A DNA stretch of 64,000 bases from Caenorhabditis remanei (Eukaryota; Nematoda; Chromadorea; Rhabditida; Rhabditidae): assembly GCF_010183535.1 (NCBI RefSeq), contig NC_071332.1, positions 17,670,001 to 17,734,000 of the forward strand. Direction: 5' to 3'. Made by a program: the position numbers and the translations under genes. Below, piece by piece: positions 32,608 through 43,553 of the stretch (position 1 is the first letter of the stretch; each line of letters opens with the position of its first letter). Under the pieces are notes generated by a model. It searched no databases. It was not told the DNA's origin and was given only the letters and a program-made list of their open reading frames with translations.

Positions 32608-33659
32608 ATGTGGAGCTTGATGCTTATTGCCTACCGCATTCAAAATGAATCAAGTGAACTCGAATATTACCTCACTAGAGGCCTTCAAACTTACGGTACT
32701 ATCATGTTTCTCATCAACAATTTTCTATTTATCTGTCTGATATTGTACAAATTCCGGAAAAAATCAAATAAAAATGATCAACATTTTCACAAACCAATAT
32801 TCAATCAATTATTTTATAACTCTGCTGTCTTTCTGGTTGTAACTGACGTCAGTTTCCTGTTTCTTTATTACGGGAAACCGGGTTTTAGTACTGTACTGTT
32901 ATGTTTGATTATGGAAGTTTTTTTGATGTATTTGGGAAGTATTATGTTTGCTATTATTGGAATGTTCTCATTTTTAGCGGCAATACAGAGAATAACTATT
33001 TTCTACTTGCCAAAATACAAATTCTTAGTCACAGGGTCAGGTGACCATTCTGAAAACTAATAGCTTTCATTTTCAGAATATGGTTGAAATGTCAAATCTT
33101 CCTGGTGTATGTATCAGTTATTCATTATAGCTTAGTCACTTGTGAGCTTAAATTTTGAACAAAATAATTTCAGACAAACTTTTTTTCAGTATTGTGTCCT
33201 TTTACAAAATCAAAGGAATGTTCACATCCAACTTTGTACTTTTATAGCATCATGATATTTATTATTTCTATAATTAGTGCTGCGGTATACATTCACATTT
33301 ATCGACTTTTTAGAAAATTGGAAAATATGGACAGCGGAACTTACTTATTGTATCAGTTTATCCCTATTCATTCTCTGTTAATGGTAAGGGTTTTTTTTCT
33401 GGAAAAACGTCATTTTTCTCAAGTTTTATCACTATTGAGTCATTTTCAGTTTCACAGTGTTGTACACTTAGTTGGCGTTTTATTAGAGGATCGTTTTGAA
33501 AAAAAGGACATTGACATATTTATCAAATTGCCATATTATTTCATTTTTGTGCTAAATATTCCTGCAGTTGTGTCATTGTCGTATATTGTATCTCAGAGGA
33601 GCTTCAGAAACAAGTTCTGGAAAATTGCTTATCCAATATGGAGAGAGATCTCTTCGTGA
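32608..33659 (+). CDS. Seven-transmembrane receptor, array family (R2)
   Basis: It has the same four-exon structure as R1 and appears intact. Exon 1 begins MWSLMLIAYRIQNESSELEY. TM2 is NQLFYNSAVFLVVTDVSFLF, and TM3 ends AAIQRITIFYLPKYKFLV. The exon-1 donor lies in GGGTCAGGTGACC. Only a donor at GTCAGG keeps the frame, while the stronger-looking GTGACC five bases later does not. Exon 3 (LCPFTKSKECSHPTLYFYS) and exon 4 (FHSVVHLVGVLLEDRFEKKD, ending PIWREISS) have no frame break. Confidence 0.82.
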
Positions 33660-33839
33660 ACAAACGTGAAATTCGAAACTCTTGGTATGACATTTCTCAT
33701 GAAACTGGGAAAATCGGATAAAAATGAGGAAGAAATTTTTCAAGAAAATTTGTTTGTTTTTGTGAGAAATTAATAAAAGACCATACATAATTAACAGATG
33801 GTGAAGGTGAGAGTTGATGTGATCCAACTATTGCCTACT

Positions 33840-34170
33840 TTAGGCGCGGTTCACAAAGAAGTGTTTTTGTAGCTTTGTTTTGGAAGTCTTCCAGATGAAT
33901 CGTGGACTTGCACGGGGTTTGTTATTTGTAGATAATGTGAAGAAATTGCAGAGCTTTGAATCTAGTATACCAAATGCATCTTGCTTACAAGTTTTTCGTC
34001 TTTTCCCAATTTTCGGTCGTGTAGCGAATGAAGCCCGTATAGGTGGTTGCATTATTCTACTGTTTTATAGGCTGGTTTATTTACGACTATCTGTTTCCTT
34101 TTTCCCTGCTGTATAGTTTTTGTGTGAATGAGTTCTGGGTGAACTTGAGAAGTCTAATTTGATGGAAATG
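33840..34170 (-). pseudogene. Small LINE reverse-transcriptase remnant
   Basis: Minus-strand sequence around 33960-34170 resembles the LINE fragment at 51490-51760. Both share CCCGTATA..GGTTGC and TTTTCCTGCTGTATA/TTTTCCTGTTGTATA blocks and a ... NSFTxxIQQ-like reading. Stop codons interrupt it. Its assignment rests on the clearer copy at 51490-51760. Confidence 0.4.
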
Positions 34171-34428
34171 AGAAATCCTCTATCCCTTCTATTTTTTTTA
34201 ATTAAATGCCATGAGAATGTAAGGGAGGGATAGGGATAGCTGAAATCAATGAGACCGATGACTATGCAACTGCGCTCTAGTGCTCTCCACACCCGATGAC
34301 ATCATCACTACATCGGTTTTTCTTCATCGTTAACATTCGGAGGCTACGGAGTTTCCAAACGAAATTTTCCCACCTTTTCCACCTGGCTATTATCCAGTTT
34401 CTCCGCATTTCTGATATTTCTTCCAACC

Positions 34429-34828
34429 ATGTTCACGCTGGTGATTGTAGGCATCCGCGCTCGAAAAAATTCAACTATTTACGAGCATTACCTCAATACT
34501 GGTCTTCAAGCTTACGGTACTATCATGTTTTTTTTGACAATTTTCTATTCATTTGTCTGATTTTAATCAAATTCCGAAAAAAATGGTCAACATTTTTCAC
34601 AAGCCAATATTCAATAAATTATTTTACTTCCTAGTTTTTTGTTTCGGGAATGATTCAGACAATGTTCAATTGAAGATTGAAATAACTTGTTTGGCTATTG
34701 AACTGCGTTTGATACAATTGGGAAGTATTCTGTATGCTATTATCGGATCTATGTTCACATCAGACTACATTTTCAGCATCATATTTTTTATTGTTATTGC
34801 TTTCTTCAATATTTTTTAATTAGTTAAA
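34429..34828 (+). pseudogene. Seven-transmembrane receptor pseudogene, exon 1 only (R3)
   Basis: MFTLVIVGIRARKNSTIYEH starts like R15, but a one-base loss in the ATGTTTTTTTTGAC run shifts the frame within TM1. The TM2 region then continues in another frame (FHKPIFNKLFYF), with an internal deletion and an end in unrelated AT-rich sequence after LGSILYAIIG. Exons 2-4 are absent. Confidence 0.8.
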
Positions 34829-34849
34829 AAAATAAATAATTTTGTCAAG

Positions 34850-35110
34850 TGTCTGGCACTTCTTGTTGTTTTTGACTGTGGGATCATCGATTTACGGTTT
34901 AGTATGAGCGTAGAAGACGATTTGCGTTTCATAATTAACCGTATTCATCGAAGAGAAATCTGTAATATAATTCACGGTCTGCTACCGGAAGGTGTTAAAT
35001 TCGCATCTAATTTGTTCGAAATGGTCTCTTAGCGGAAAACATGATTTGCAGTTCTTTTCAGATCTGCAAAGCTCGAAAACACAGCATTTGATCTTTTCAA
35101 CTAAAAAACA
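34850..35110 (-). pseudogene. Cysteine-rich coding remnant, copy 1
   Basis: This is the most decayed of four related minus-strand fragments (others at 41036, 53940 and 60530). It lies between the converging receptors R3 and R4. The recognisable part corresponds to the stretch AFNTxxQQTVNYIxDFSxM of the better copies. Function unknown; see the copy at 60530. Confidence 0.5.
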
Positions 35111-35202
35111 GGATGGAAAATGTTTACGTTAAGAGCAGGTGAAAACACGTTTCGCATTTTCATCGGAAATTTCTTACCAAGAGTTTCAAATTTCACATTT
35201 AT

Positions 35203-36272
35203 TCATGAAGAGATTTCTCTCCATATCGGTATAGCAATTATCCAAAACAAGTTTCTAAAATTCCTCTGAGAAACAATGTAAGACAATGACACAACTCCAG
35301 GAATGTTAAACACAAAAATAAAATAAGATGGCAATATAATAGTGTTTTCAACATTCATTTGAAAATAATCCTTTAACAATACGCCAACTAAATGAGCAAC
35401 ACTGTGAATCTAAAAATGATTCTACATATAGTGATAAAACTTGAAAAATAAATAAAATCTTTTTCAAATCCTTACCATTAACAGAGAATGAATAGGAGTA
35501 AACTGATACAATAAATAAGTTCCATCCATATTTTCCAATTTTTTGAAAAGCCGATAAATGTGAATGTATACCGCAGCACTGAAGATAGAAATAATGCAAT
35601 TAATGATGCTATAAATGTACAAAGCTTGATGTGAACATCGAGCATCTGTTTTATAAAAAGTACACGAAACTGAAAAAAAGATAGTTGGAAATTAATTGGA
35701 TCAAAATTCAAGCTCACCAATAGTATAGCTATAATGGATAACTGATGCATACGCCAGGAAGATTTCATATTTCAACAATATTCTAAAAATGAAAGATATC
35801 GGTTTTCAAAATGGTCACCTGACCCTGTGACTAAGAATTTGTACTTTGGCAAGTAGAAAATAGTTATTCTCTGTATTGCCGCCAAAAATGAGAACATTCC
35901 AATAATAGCAAACAGAATACTTCCCAATAACACCAAAAGCGCTTCAATAGGAAAAAAAAACAATGTAATACCCGCTCGAATACTCCCATCGTCTGGAAGT
36001 TTTCCAAAAATAGCAATCAGGAAACAGATGTCAGTTGCCACCAGCCAGACAGCAGAGTTATAAAATAATTGATTGAATATTGGCTTGTGAAAATGTTGAT
36101 CATTAACATCAGACTCTTTCCTCCTGGATTTGTATAAAATAAGGCAGATGAATAGAAAATTGTTGATTAGAAACATAATACCCCCGTAAGCCTGAAGGCC
36201 TGTAGCGAGGAAAAGCTTGTAAGTACTTGAATCATTATAATGGCGGACGCTTAGAATCGCGTTGGTGAACAT
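35203..36272 (-). CDS. Seven-transmembrane receptor, array family (R4)
   Basis: Exon 1 starts MFTNAILSVRHYNDSSTYKL. The frame stays open upstream into CLLSGISAFLIFFPT, so a longer N-terminus starting at 36398 is possible. TM1 has LINNFLFICLILYKSRRK, one residue longer than in plus-strand copies, a feature of the R4/R8/R9/R13 subgroup. Exon 3 reads SCTFYKTDARCSHQALYIYS, and exon 4 ends PGVVSLSYIVSQRNFRN and PIWREISS. No frame break was seen. Its upstream side abuts a truncated plus-strand exon at 36413. Confidence 0.82.
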
Positions 36273-36594
36273 GGTCGGAAAAAATATCAGAAATGCGGAG
36301 ATACCGGATAATAGACAGGTGAAAAAAGGAATACAATTTTGTTTTAAAACTGTGTAGCCTCCAGATGCAGTGATGATGTCATCGGGTGTGGAGATCATTA
36401 GAGCGCGGTAGCAATGAGCGTTGACACCATTTTCAAAATACCATCAAAGTTTGCTTTTATGATTCACATTCCTAGAGCTGTGTCACAATTCCGTTATTCT
36501 CAAGTTTTATCCCTATCGAGTCATTTTCAGTTACACAGTGTTTCTCATTTAGTTGGATTATTGTTAGAGGATTATTTTCAAATGGACGTTTTCT

Positions 36595-37458
36595 AACTGT
36601 CAATATGGGTTCCGTTCGAGCATGAGTACGGAAGCTCAACTTCTGTCCTACCAAGCAGATATTTTAACTAATTATATTTGCAAAAAAACCACCCATAGTG
36701 TCTATATTGACTTCAAAAAAGCATTTGATAAAGTTTCTCTATCTAAACTAAAAATTAAGTTACGCTCCTACGGGATTCATGACGATTTCTTCAACTGGTT
36801 GTGTGCTTTCTTAACAAATCGTACACAGCGGGTGTGTATTAACAATGTTTTCTCATCTGACCGTTCTGTTCTATCTGGAGTACCGCAAGGCTCAGTTCTT
36901 CGACCTCTCCTTTTTCTCCTTTTTATTAACGACATTGGTGACGCTTTCGAATCAAACTACTTACTCTATGCTGATGACTTAAAGCTGTTTTCTACTAACG
37001 CCGACTGCATCAAAAAAGATCTTGTTAGACTAAGTGTATGGTGTGATAACTGGCAAATGGGTGTTGCGCCTGAAAAATGTGAAGTAATATCGTTTAATCA
37101 TTCTAAAAAACACTCTAACTCAGCTTCATTGAATTTTTCCATTAATGACGCAATTATTCCCCAAACAAAAATTATTCGAGACTTGGGTATCATTTTCAAT
37201 TCTGATATTAACTTCTCAAACCACCTTGATGTCACACTTCGCAAAGCCCATCAAAGAGTCAACATATTTTTCAATGTTCTCCGTCATGCTGACTTCGAAA
37301 TTTTCATCAAACGCTTTAAAATCTATGTTCGTCCCCTTTTGGAATATGGGTCTACTGTTTTCTCCCCCACATCTAAAGAACAAGTTAGGCTAATCGAGTC
37401 AGTCCAAAAAACTTTTATTTTTCGGGTTTTTCGTAAATTTAATATTCCTTACATAGTA
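36595..37458 (+). pseudogene. LINE reverse transcriptase, N-terminally truncated
   Basis: The frame starts with QYGFRSSMSTEAQLLSYQ, an RT motif of non-LTR elements. It continues with VYIDFKKAFDKVSLSKL, SGVPQGSVLRPLLFLLFIND and the catalytic YADD in LLYADDLKLF. Then come the thumb region and VRPLLEYGSTVF...IESVQKTF. This is the Jockey/CR1 type. The endonuclease domain is lost through 5' truncation. The frame is broken at 37456 by an inserted 277-bp segment, and the C-terminal part resumes at about 37740. Confidence 0.88.
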
Positions 37459-37732
37459 AGTGTATGTTTCGGCTGTTCTTTTTTGTTGTTACCCCCCATG
37501 CTTATATATTCTCATTCTCACTTTAAATCACACTCTCTCTCTCTTTTCTTTTTCTTTTTCTTTTCTTTTCACTGCATAATTTTTACCAATTGTAGGGTAA
37601 CCATCCTGTCCTGAAGATGGCCATGTGGCCGAAACGTCGACAATACTATTGAATAAATCAATAAATTCGTGCTCTAAGATTCACTCAAAAGCCGGGTCGG
37701 AAAAGAAGTTTATCTTCAACTACCCATTCATA
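37456..37732 (+). repeat. 277-bp segment flanked by 12-bp direct repeats inside the LINE
   Basis: ATTCCTTACATA occurs at 37444-37455 and again at 37733-37744. Removing the segment and one repeat would join FRKFNIPYI to SYFESIKHCDF in a normal LINE frame. The segment starts GTAAGTG and has a long pyrimidine tract. Near 37612 it holds CTGAAGATGGCCATGTGGCC followed by GAAACGTC, which resembles a minimal hammerhead ribozyme core. Confidence 0.6.
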
Positions 37733-37744
37733 ATTCCTTACATA

Positions 37745-38104
37745 TCTTATTTTGAATCCATTAAACATTGTGATTTTCTTTCCCTTGAACATAGACGCAT
37801 TATTATTGATTTAGTTTTTATGTATAAGATTATTGTTAGTAAAGAAGTAAGAATTTATAACGACGTGCACATAAGTTTTCCTCGTTTTAGTAATAATTTA
37901 CGCCGTCACTCTTATTATATCAAATCTAAATTATCAAACAGCACTAAGAACACTTGCCAATTTTTTACCAACAGGATTATCTCCTGTTGGAATAAACTCC
38001 CACCTCATATATTCCCCAGTTTTCCTAATTCCGATGTATTTCGATGTAATATTTCTTTTAATTTTGTGGAACCCTTTTTAATACTTAAACACTCTAACTT
38101 TTAA
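37745..38104 (+). pseudogene. LINE reverse-transcriptase C-terminal part
   Basis: SYFESIKHCDFLSLEHRRII and, near the end, CQFFTNRIISCWNKLPPHIF correspond to the conserved C-terminus of Jockey/CR1-type LINE proteins. This part is separated from the main RT frame by the 277-bp segment. It is followed by a short 3' UTR ending in TAAA-type repeats. Confidence 0.75.
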
Positions 38105-38363
38105 ATTATAACTGTTTCTTTTTTTCTTATTTGTATAAGTGGTGAAAGTCCTTCAAATAAATAAATCAATCAATAAAGACGTTGACATCTTTATCAAAGA
38201 GTTATCCTTTTCTGCCTTTGTGTTTAACATTATTGGAGTTGTGTCATTGTCTCATATTCACCCAATATGGAGAGAGAGAGATCTCTTCTTAGCTCCTGAG
38301 TAAACACCCATTTTCACCTGCCTTTTATCCAGTGTCTCCGCATTTCTGATATTTCTTCCGACC

Positions 38364-39416
38364 ATGTTCAGCATGGTGATTGTAGGCATCCACGCTCGAA
38401 ACGATTCAACTATTTACGAGCATTACCTCAATACAGGTCTTCAAACTTACGGGACTATCATGTTTCTCATCAACAATTGTCTATTCATCTGTCTAATTTT
38501 CTACAAATCCCGGAAAAAATCTGATAAAAATGATCAACATTTTCACGAACCAATATTCAATCAATCATTCTATAACTCTGCTGTTTTCTTGGTTGCAACT
38601 GACTACTGCTTCCTGATTTCTTTTTTCGGGAAACCTTTAGAGGATGGAAGTATTGGAACGAGTATTACAGTGTTTTGTTTTCTTATTGAAGCGCTTTTGA
38701 TGTACTTGGGAAGTATTCTTTATGCTATTATCGGAATGTTCTCATTTCTGGCGGCAATACAGAGAATAACTATTTTCTACTTGCCAAAGTATAAATTCTT
38801 AGTGACAGGGTCAGGTGACCACTTTGAAAATTAATATCTTTCATTTTCAGAAAATGGCTGAAATATGAAATCTTCCTGGTGTATGTATCAGTTGTCCATT
38901 ATACCTATATTACATGTGAGCTTGTATTATGAACCAGTATATTTTAGACAAACTTTTCAGTCTCGTGTCCTTTTAAAAAATTAGAGGGGGATCAATGTTC
39001 TTATCAGACTATGTACATTTATAGCATCATTTTTTTTTTCTATCATTAGTGCTGCGGTATACATACACATTTATCGATTTTGTAGAAAATTGGAGAATAT
39101 GGAGAGAGAAACTTATTTATTGTATCAGTTTACCCCTATTCATTTTCTGTTGATGGTAAGGATAATCCGAAAAACAATTCATTACTCTCAAGTTTTATCA
39201 CTATCGAGTCATTTCCAGTTTCACAGTTTTGCTCTCTTAGTTGGATTAATATTAGAGCATTATGGTGAAGAGAACGATGAGCTCTTTATCAAAGACCCAT
39301 TATACTTTGGTTTTGTGCTGAATATTCCTGGAGTTGTGTCACTGTCTTATATTGTTTCTCAGAGAAGTTTCAGAAACATGTTTTCAATTATTGGAGAGAG
39401 ACCTCTTCATGAATAA
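38364..39416 (+). pseudogene. Seven-transmembrane receptor, frameshifted (R6)
   Basis: Exon 1 (MFSMVIVGIHARNDSTIYEH) and exon 2 look normal. In exon 3 the TM5 region ATCATTTTTTTTTTCTATC has lost bases relative to R7 and R15, giving a frame change and a stop. Exon 4 lacks 13 bases at the end and terminates as IIGERPLHE instead of PIWREISS. The first defect lies in a T run and could be a sequencing or assembly error; the second supports real decay. Confidence 0.75.
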
Positions 39417-39689
39417 ATGTGCAATTCTAAACTCTTGGTTAGACATTTCCGATGAAAATGCGAAACATTTTTTGCTCACATGCGGTTTTATGATAATTTT
39501 AATTGGACCTAATGAAAGGTTTCTCATCTTTGTTAGCATACAGAGGCTACGCAGTTTCGAAAGAAAATTTCTTTTACATATCACCTACCTTTTGCGCAAA
39601 GTCACGATATTTTTTTAACTTTTGAATAAACAATGTTTCCCACCTGTCCGTTATCCAGTGTCTCCGCATTTCTGATATTTCTTTCGATC

Positions 39690-40756
39690 ATGTTCACGCT
39701 GGTGATTGAAGGCATCCGCGTTCGAAACGATTCAACTATTTACGAGCATTACCTCGCTACAGGTCTTCTTACGGTACTATTATGTTTCTAATTAACAATT
39801 TTCTATTCATCTGTCTGATTTTATACAAATTCCGGAAAAGGCTTGATGTTAATGATCAACATTTTCACGAGCCAATATTCAATCAATTATTTTATAACTC
39901 TGCTGTTTGGCTGGTTGCAACTGACTCCAGTTTCCTGTTTCTTTGTTTCGGGAAACTTTATGACAATGGGAGACATCTATCAAATATTATGGAGTTTTGT
40001 ATTTATACTGAAGCGCTTTTGGCGTACTTGGGAAGTATTCTGTATGCTATTATAGGAATGTTCTCATTTTTGGCGGCAATACAGAGAATAACTATTTTCT
40101 ACTTGCCAAAGTACAAATTCTTAGTTACAGGGTCAGGTGACCACCTTAAAAAGTAATATCTATTCATTTTCAGAAAATGGTTAAAATGTGAAATCCAGCT
40201 AGTGTATTTATCAGTTATCCATTATAGCTATGTTGTCTGTGAGCTTGAATTTCTAACCAAATAATTTCAGAAAAACTTTTTCAGTCTCGTGTCTTTTTAT
40301 AATACTAGAGGGGGGTCAATGTTCATATCAAACAATGTACATTTACAGCATCATGACTTTTATTATTTCAATCATTAGTGCTGCGGTATACATACACATT
40401 TATCGACTTTTTAAAAAAATTGGAGAATATGGACAGAGGAACTTATTTATTGTATCAGTTTACCCCCATCCATTCTCTGTTAATGGTAAGGTTTTTTCTT
40501 GTAAAAATTTCGTTATTTTCAAGTTTTATTCCTATCAAATCATTTTCAGTTACACAGTGTTGCTCATTTAGTTGGCGTATTATTAGAGGATTATTTTCAA
40601 GTAAACGCTAACATGGCTATCAAACTGCCATCCTACTTTGTTTTTGTGCTGAATATTCCTGGAGTTGTGTCATTGTCTTATATTGTTTCTCAGAGGAGTT
40701 TTAGAAACATGTTTTGGATAATTGCCTACCCGATATGGAGAGAGATATCTTCATGA
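39690..40756 (+). pseudogene. Seven-transmembrane receptor, frameshifted (R7)
   Basis: The start MFTLVIEGIRVRNDSTIYEH is followed by a four-base deletion (AAAC missing in ACAGGTCTTC|TTACGG) that shifts the frame before TM1. A second change, an extra A in CTTTTTAAAAAAATTGGAG, breaks exon 3 after TM5. The remaining exons and the splice sites match the family, with exon 4 containing PSYFVFVLNIPGVVSLSYIV and ending PIWREISS. Confidence 0.8.
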
Positions 40757-41035
40757 AAAAGTTTAAAGTTCAAACTCTTGGCAAGACATTTCCGATGAGA
40801 AAAGAAACATGGATCCACCTGCTGAACGTACCCATTTTTCACTTTGATGTAAATTTTTTTTTTGATTAATCCAACAATGTTTATTTTACAGTTGTATGAG
40901 TATGAGATGTATGAATTATTGTTGATTATTATTATTATGTAGATGGTCTCCATGATACTAAATGATAAACAATTTTGTCGATACTATCTTTAACTTTCAA
41001 AAAAACAGAAGGCAGTTATTGTATTCATTAATAAT

Positions 41036-41440
41036 TTTTTATTCGTTCAAATTTCTGGCACTTCTTGCTGTTGTTGGTTGTGGAGGAGTTGGTGGTTGAG
41101 AGGAAATCATTGATTCAGTGTGGGAGTAGTAGACGTCTTTGGTTTCATAATTATCCGTATACATCGGAAAGAAATCTGTAATATAATTCACGGTCTGCTG
41201 CCAGGAGGTGTTAAAGGCGCGCCTAATTTGTTCGGAATGGTCTCTAACTAACAACTAACATTAGAGACCATTCCGAACAAATTAGATGTGTCCTTAACAC
41301 CTCCTGGCAGCAGACCGTGAATTATATTACAGATTTCTCTCCGATGAATACGGATAATCATGCAAAATATGATTTGCAGTTCTTTTCAGACCTGCAAAGC
41401 TCGAAAATACCGCATTTGATCTTTTCAACTACAAAACAGG
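41036..41440 (-). pseudogene. Cysteine-rich coding remnant, copy 2, with inverted duplicate
   Basis: The minus strand reads RDHSEQIRRAFNTSWQQTVN, YITDFFPMYTDNYETKDVYY and PPTPPQPTTARSARNL. At 41255-41350 the 5' portion of the same unit is repeated in the plus orientation, forming a head-to-head palindrome around 41252. The cysteine-containing upstream part (KCGIFELCRSEKNCKSYF) follows at 41360-41430. It lies between converging receptors R7 and R8. Confidence 0.6.
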
Positions 41441-41530
41441 ATGGAAAATGTTTACGTTGAGAGCAGGTGAAAACATGTTTCGTATTGTCATCAAAAATGT
41501 TTTACCAAGATTTTCAAATTTTACATTTAT

Positions 41531-42598
41531 TCATGAAGAGATCTCTCTCCAAATCGGTATAGCAATTATCCAAAACATTTTTCTGACACTTCTCTGAGAA
41601 ACAATATAAGACAATGACACAACTCCAGGAATGTTAAACACAAAAACAAAGTAGGATGGCGCTTTGAGAAAAAACTCCATGTTCACTTGAAAATAATCCT
41701 CTAATAATAATCCAACTAAATGAGCAACACTGTGAAGCTGAAAGTGACTTGATAGGGAAAAACTTGAAAATATTGAAACTTTTTCCAGAAAAAACCTTAC
41801 CATTAGCAGAGAATGAATAGGAGTAAACTGATACAATAAATATGTTTCATCCACATTCTCCATTTTTTAAAAAGTCGATAAATGTGTATGTATACCGCAG
41901 CACTAACGATAGAAATAATAAATATAATGATGCTATAAATGTACAAAGTTTGATGTGAACATTGATTTTCCTTTAATATTTTAAAAGTACACCAGACTGA
42001 AAAAAGTTTGTCTGAAATTAATCGGTTCAAAATTCAAGCTCACAAGTAGTATAGGTATAATGAATAACTGATACATACACCAAGTATATTTCATATTTCA
42101 ACCATTTTCTAAAAATAAAAGATATATAGTTTCAAGATGGTCATCTGACCCTGTGACTAAGAATTTGTAGTTTGGGAAGTAGAAAATAGTTATTCTCTGT
42201 ATTGCGGCCAAAAATGAGAACATTCCGATGATAGCGAACAGAATACTTCCCAATAACACCAAAAGCGATTCAATCAACATAAAACATGTTATAATATTCA
42301 CTCGAATACTCCCATTGTCTGAAAGATCTCCGAAAAGAGAAATCAGGAAACATAAGTCAGTCACAACCAGCCAGATAGCAGAGTTATAAAATAATTGATT
42401 GAATATTGGTTTGTGAAAATGTTGATCATTAACATCAGACTCTTTCCTCCTGGATTTGTATAAAATTAAACAGATGAATAGAAAATTGTTGATTAGAAAC
42501 ATAATAGTACCGTAAGCCTGAAGGCCTGTAGCAAGATAATATTCCAGAACACTCGAATCATTTTGATAGCAGACGCTTAATATCACCGCGATGAACAT
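41531..42598 (-). pseudogene. Seven-transmembrane receptor with a one-base frameshift (R8)
   Basis: Exon 1 (MFIAVILSVCYQNDSSVLEY) and exon 4 (PSYFVFVFNIPGVVSLSYIV) are normal. In exon 3, after YIHIYRLFKK, one T is missing (AAATGGAGAATG where relatives have AAATTGGAGAATATG), so the frame is lost before LLYQFTPIHSLLM. The exon-1 donor reads GGGTCAGATGACC, so the alternative GTGACC donor is absent and only GTCAGA can serve. Confidence 0.75.
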
Positions 42599-42744
42599 GA
42601 GTCGGAAGAAATATGAGAAATGCGGAGATACCGGATAATAGGCAGGTGAAAATGGAGGGAAAATGATTGTTTCAAAACTGTGTAGCCTCCAGATCCAGTG
42701 ATGATGTCATCGGGTGTGTAGAGGATTAGAGTGCTGTAGCGATG

Positions 42745-42917
42745 ACAGTTGACACCACTATCAAAATACCATCATATTTTTCTTTTGTGCTGAATATTCC
42801 TGGAGTTGTGTCACTGTCCTACATTGTGTCTCACTATCAGAGGAGTTTTAAAAACATATTTTCGAGAATCGCTCACCCGATATGGAGGGAGAGATCTCTT
42901 CGTAAATAAATGGACCG
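42745..42917 (+). pseudogene. Receptor exon-4 stub upstream of R8
   Basis: The plus strand encodes TTIKIPSYFSFVLNIPGVVS and SLSYIVSH...FKNIFSRIAHPIWRE, the end of a receptor, with an insertion (HY) and a frame change at the end. It directly adjoins the 5' side of minus-strand R8. The same arrangement occurs beside R4 (36413) and R13 (58735). Confidence 0.75.
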
Positions 42918-43099
42918 GAATGAACAATTAAATGAACACAAAAAGTCTAGTACTCGAAATATTTTATTACGATGGATCCAAATGTGAATAGATGTGTAGA
43001 CTGAAAGGTAAATAATTCAGTAAACTAGAATGAGAAGATTTACTATTTTGAATCAAGATGACAAGCCCAAGATGACAACGGATTCTATTCGTTAGCTCA

Positions 43100-43275
43100 T
43101 TTGAGGTAGTGGCCTATTCCATCTGGTATTGTATTCCAGTTTTCGACCATCTTGATATCTTTTCAGCACACAGAAACAACAAGTCCTCTGCCAGTAGTAA
43201 TCGGATTCAAGACTTTGCCAATGATTCTTCCAAATCTGTTTCTTTCTACGTTGGTCCACTCGATAGTAGCTTCGC
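43100..43275 (-). pseudogene. SET-domain remnant, copy A
   Basis: The minus strand reads CEATIEWTNVERNRFGRIIG and KVLNPITTGRGLVVSV, matching the region after the NHxCxPN motif of SET-domain methyltransferases as seen in copy B. A stop (TGA) follows VSVC. Upstream sequence is cut off just before the NHLCTPN motif. Surrounding 42918-43099 and 43276-43553 show no other gene. Confidence 0.65.
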
Positions 43276-43553
43276 AGATTGACGTACTATTATAATTTTC
43301 TCTCTTTCACCATTCATGAAATAGTAATGAATAAATCAAATAAATCAAATTCAATCAGCTTTCTGAAGTGATTGAAAGTTCATTACTCTGACCTCTGTGG
43401 AATTTAATATGAATGGAACCATCTCATACTTTGTAAATAAATTGTAATAATAAACATGTCAGGATTGAAAATGATTACATTAAGATCACGTGAAAACACG
43501 TTTCACATTTTCGTTGGAAATTTCTTACCAAGAGTTTCAAATTTTACATTTAT

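Larger units (their letters stand above)
36591..38177 (+). mobile_element. 5'-truncated LINE (Jockey/CR1-like) insertion
   Basis: The element begins within the reverse transcriptase and ends in AATAAATAAATCAATCAATAAA. It is flanked by GACGTT at 36585-36590 and 38178-38183. This is the expected outcome of target-primed insertion with 5' truncation. It lies in the same orientation as the receptor exon it disrupts. Confidence 0.85.
36413..38304 (+). pseudogene. Receptor pseudogene split by a LINE (R5)
   Basis: Only the fourth exon and its preceding intron are present: a short broken copy (FAFMIHIPRAVSQ), then a second copy with LHSVSHLVGLLLEDYFQMDV. This is interrupted at 36590 by a 1.6-kb LINE and resumes at 38178 (DIFIKELSFSAFVFNIIGVV). 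The downstream end lacks the SQRNFRN segment. It was probably already non-functional before the LINE came in. Confidence 0.8.
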
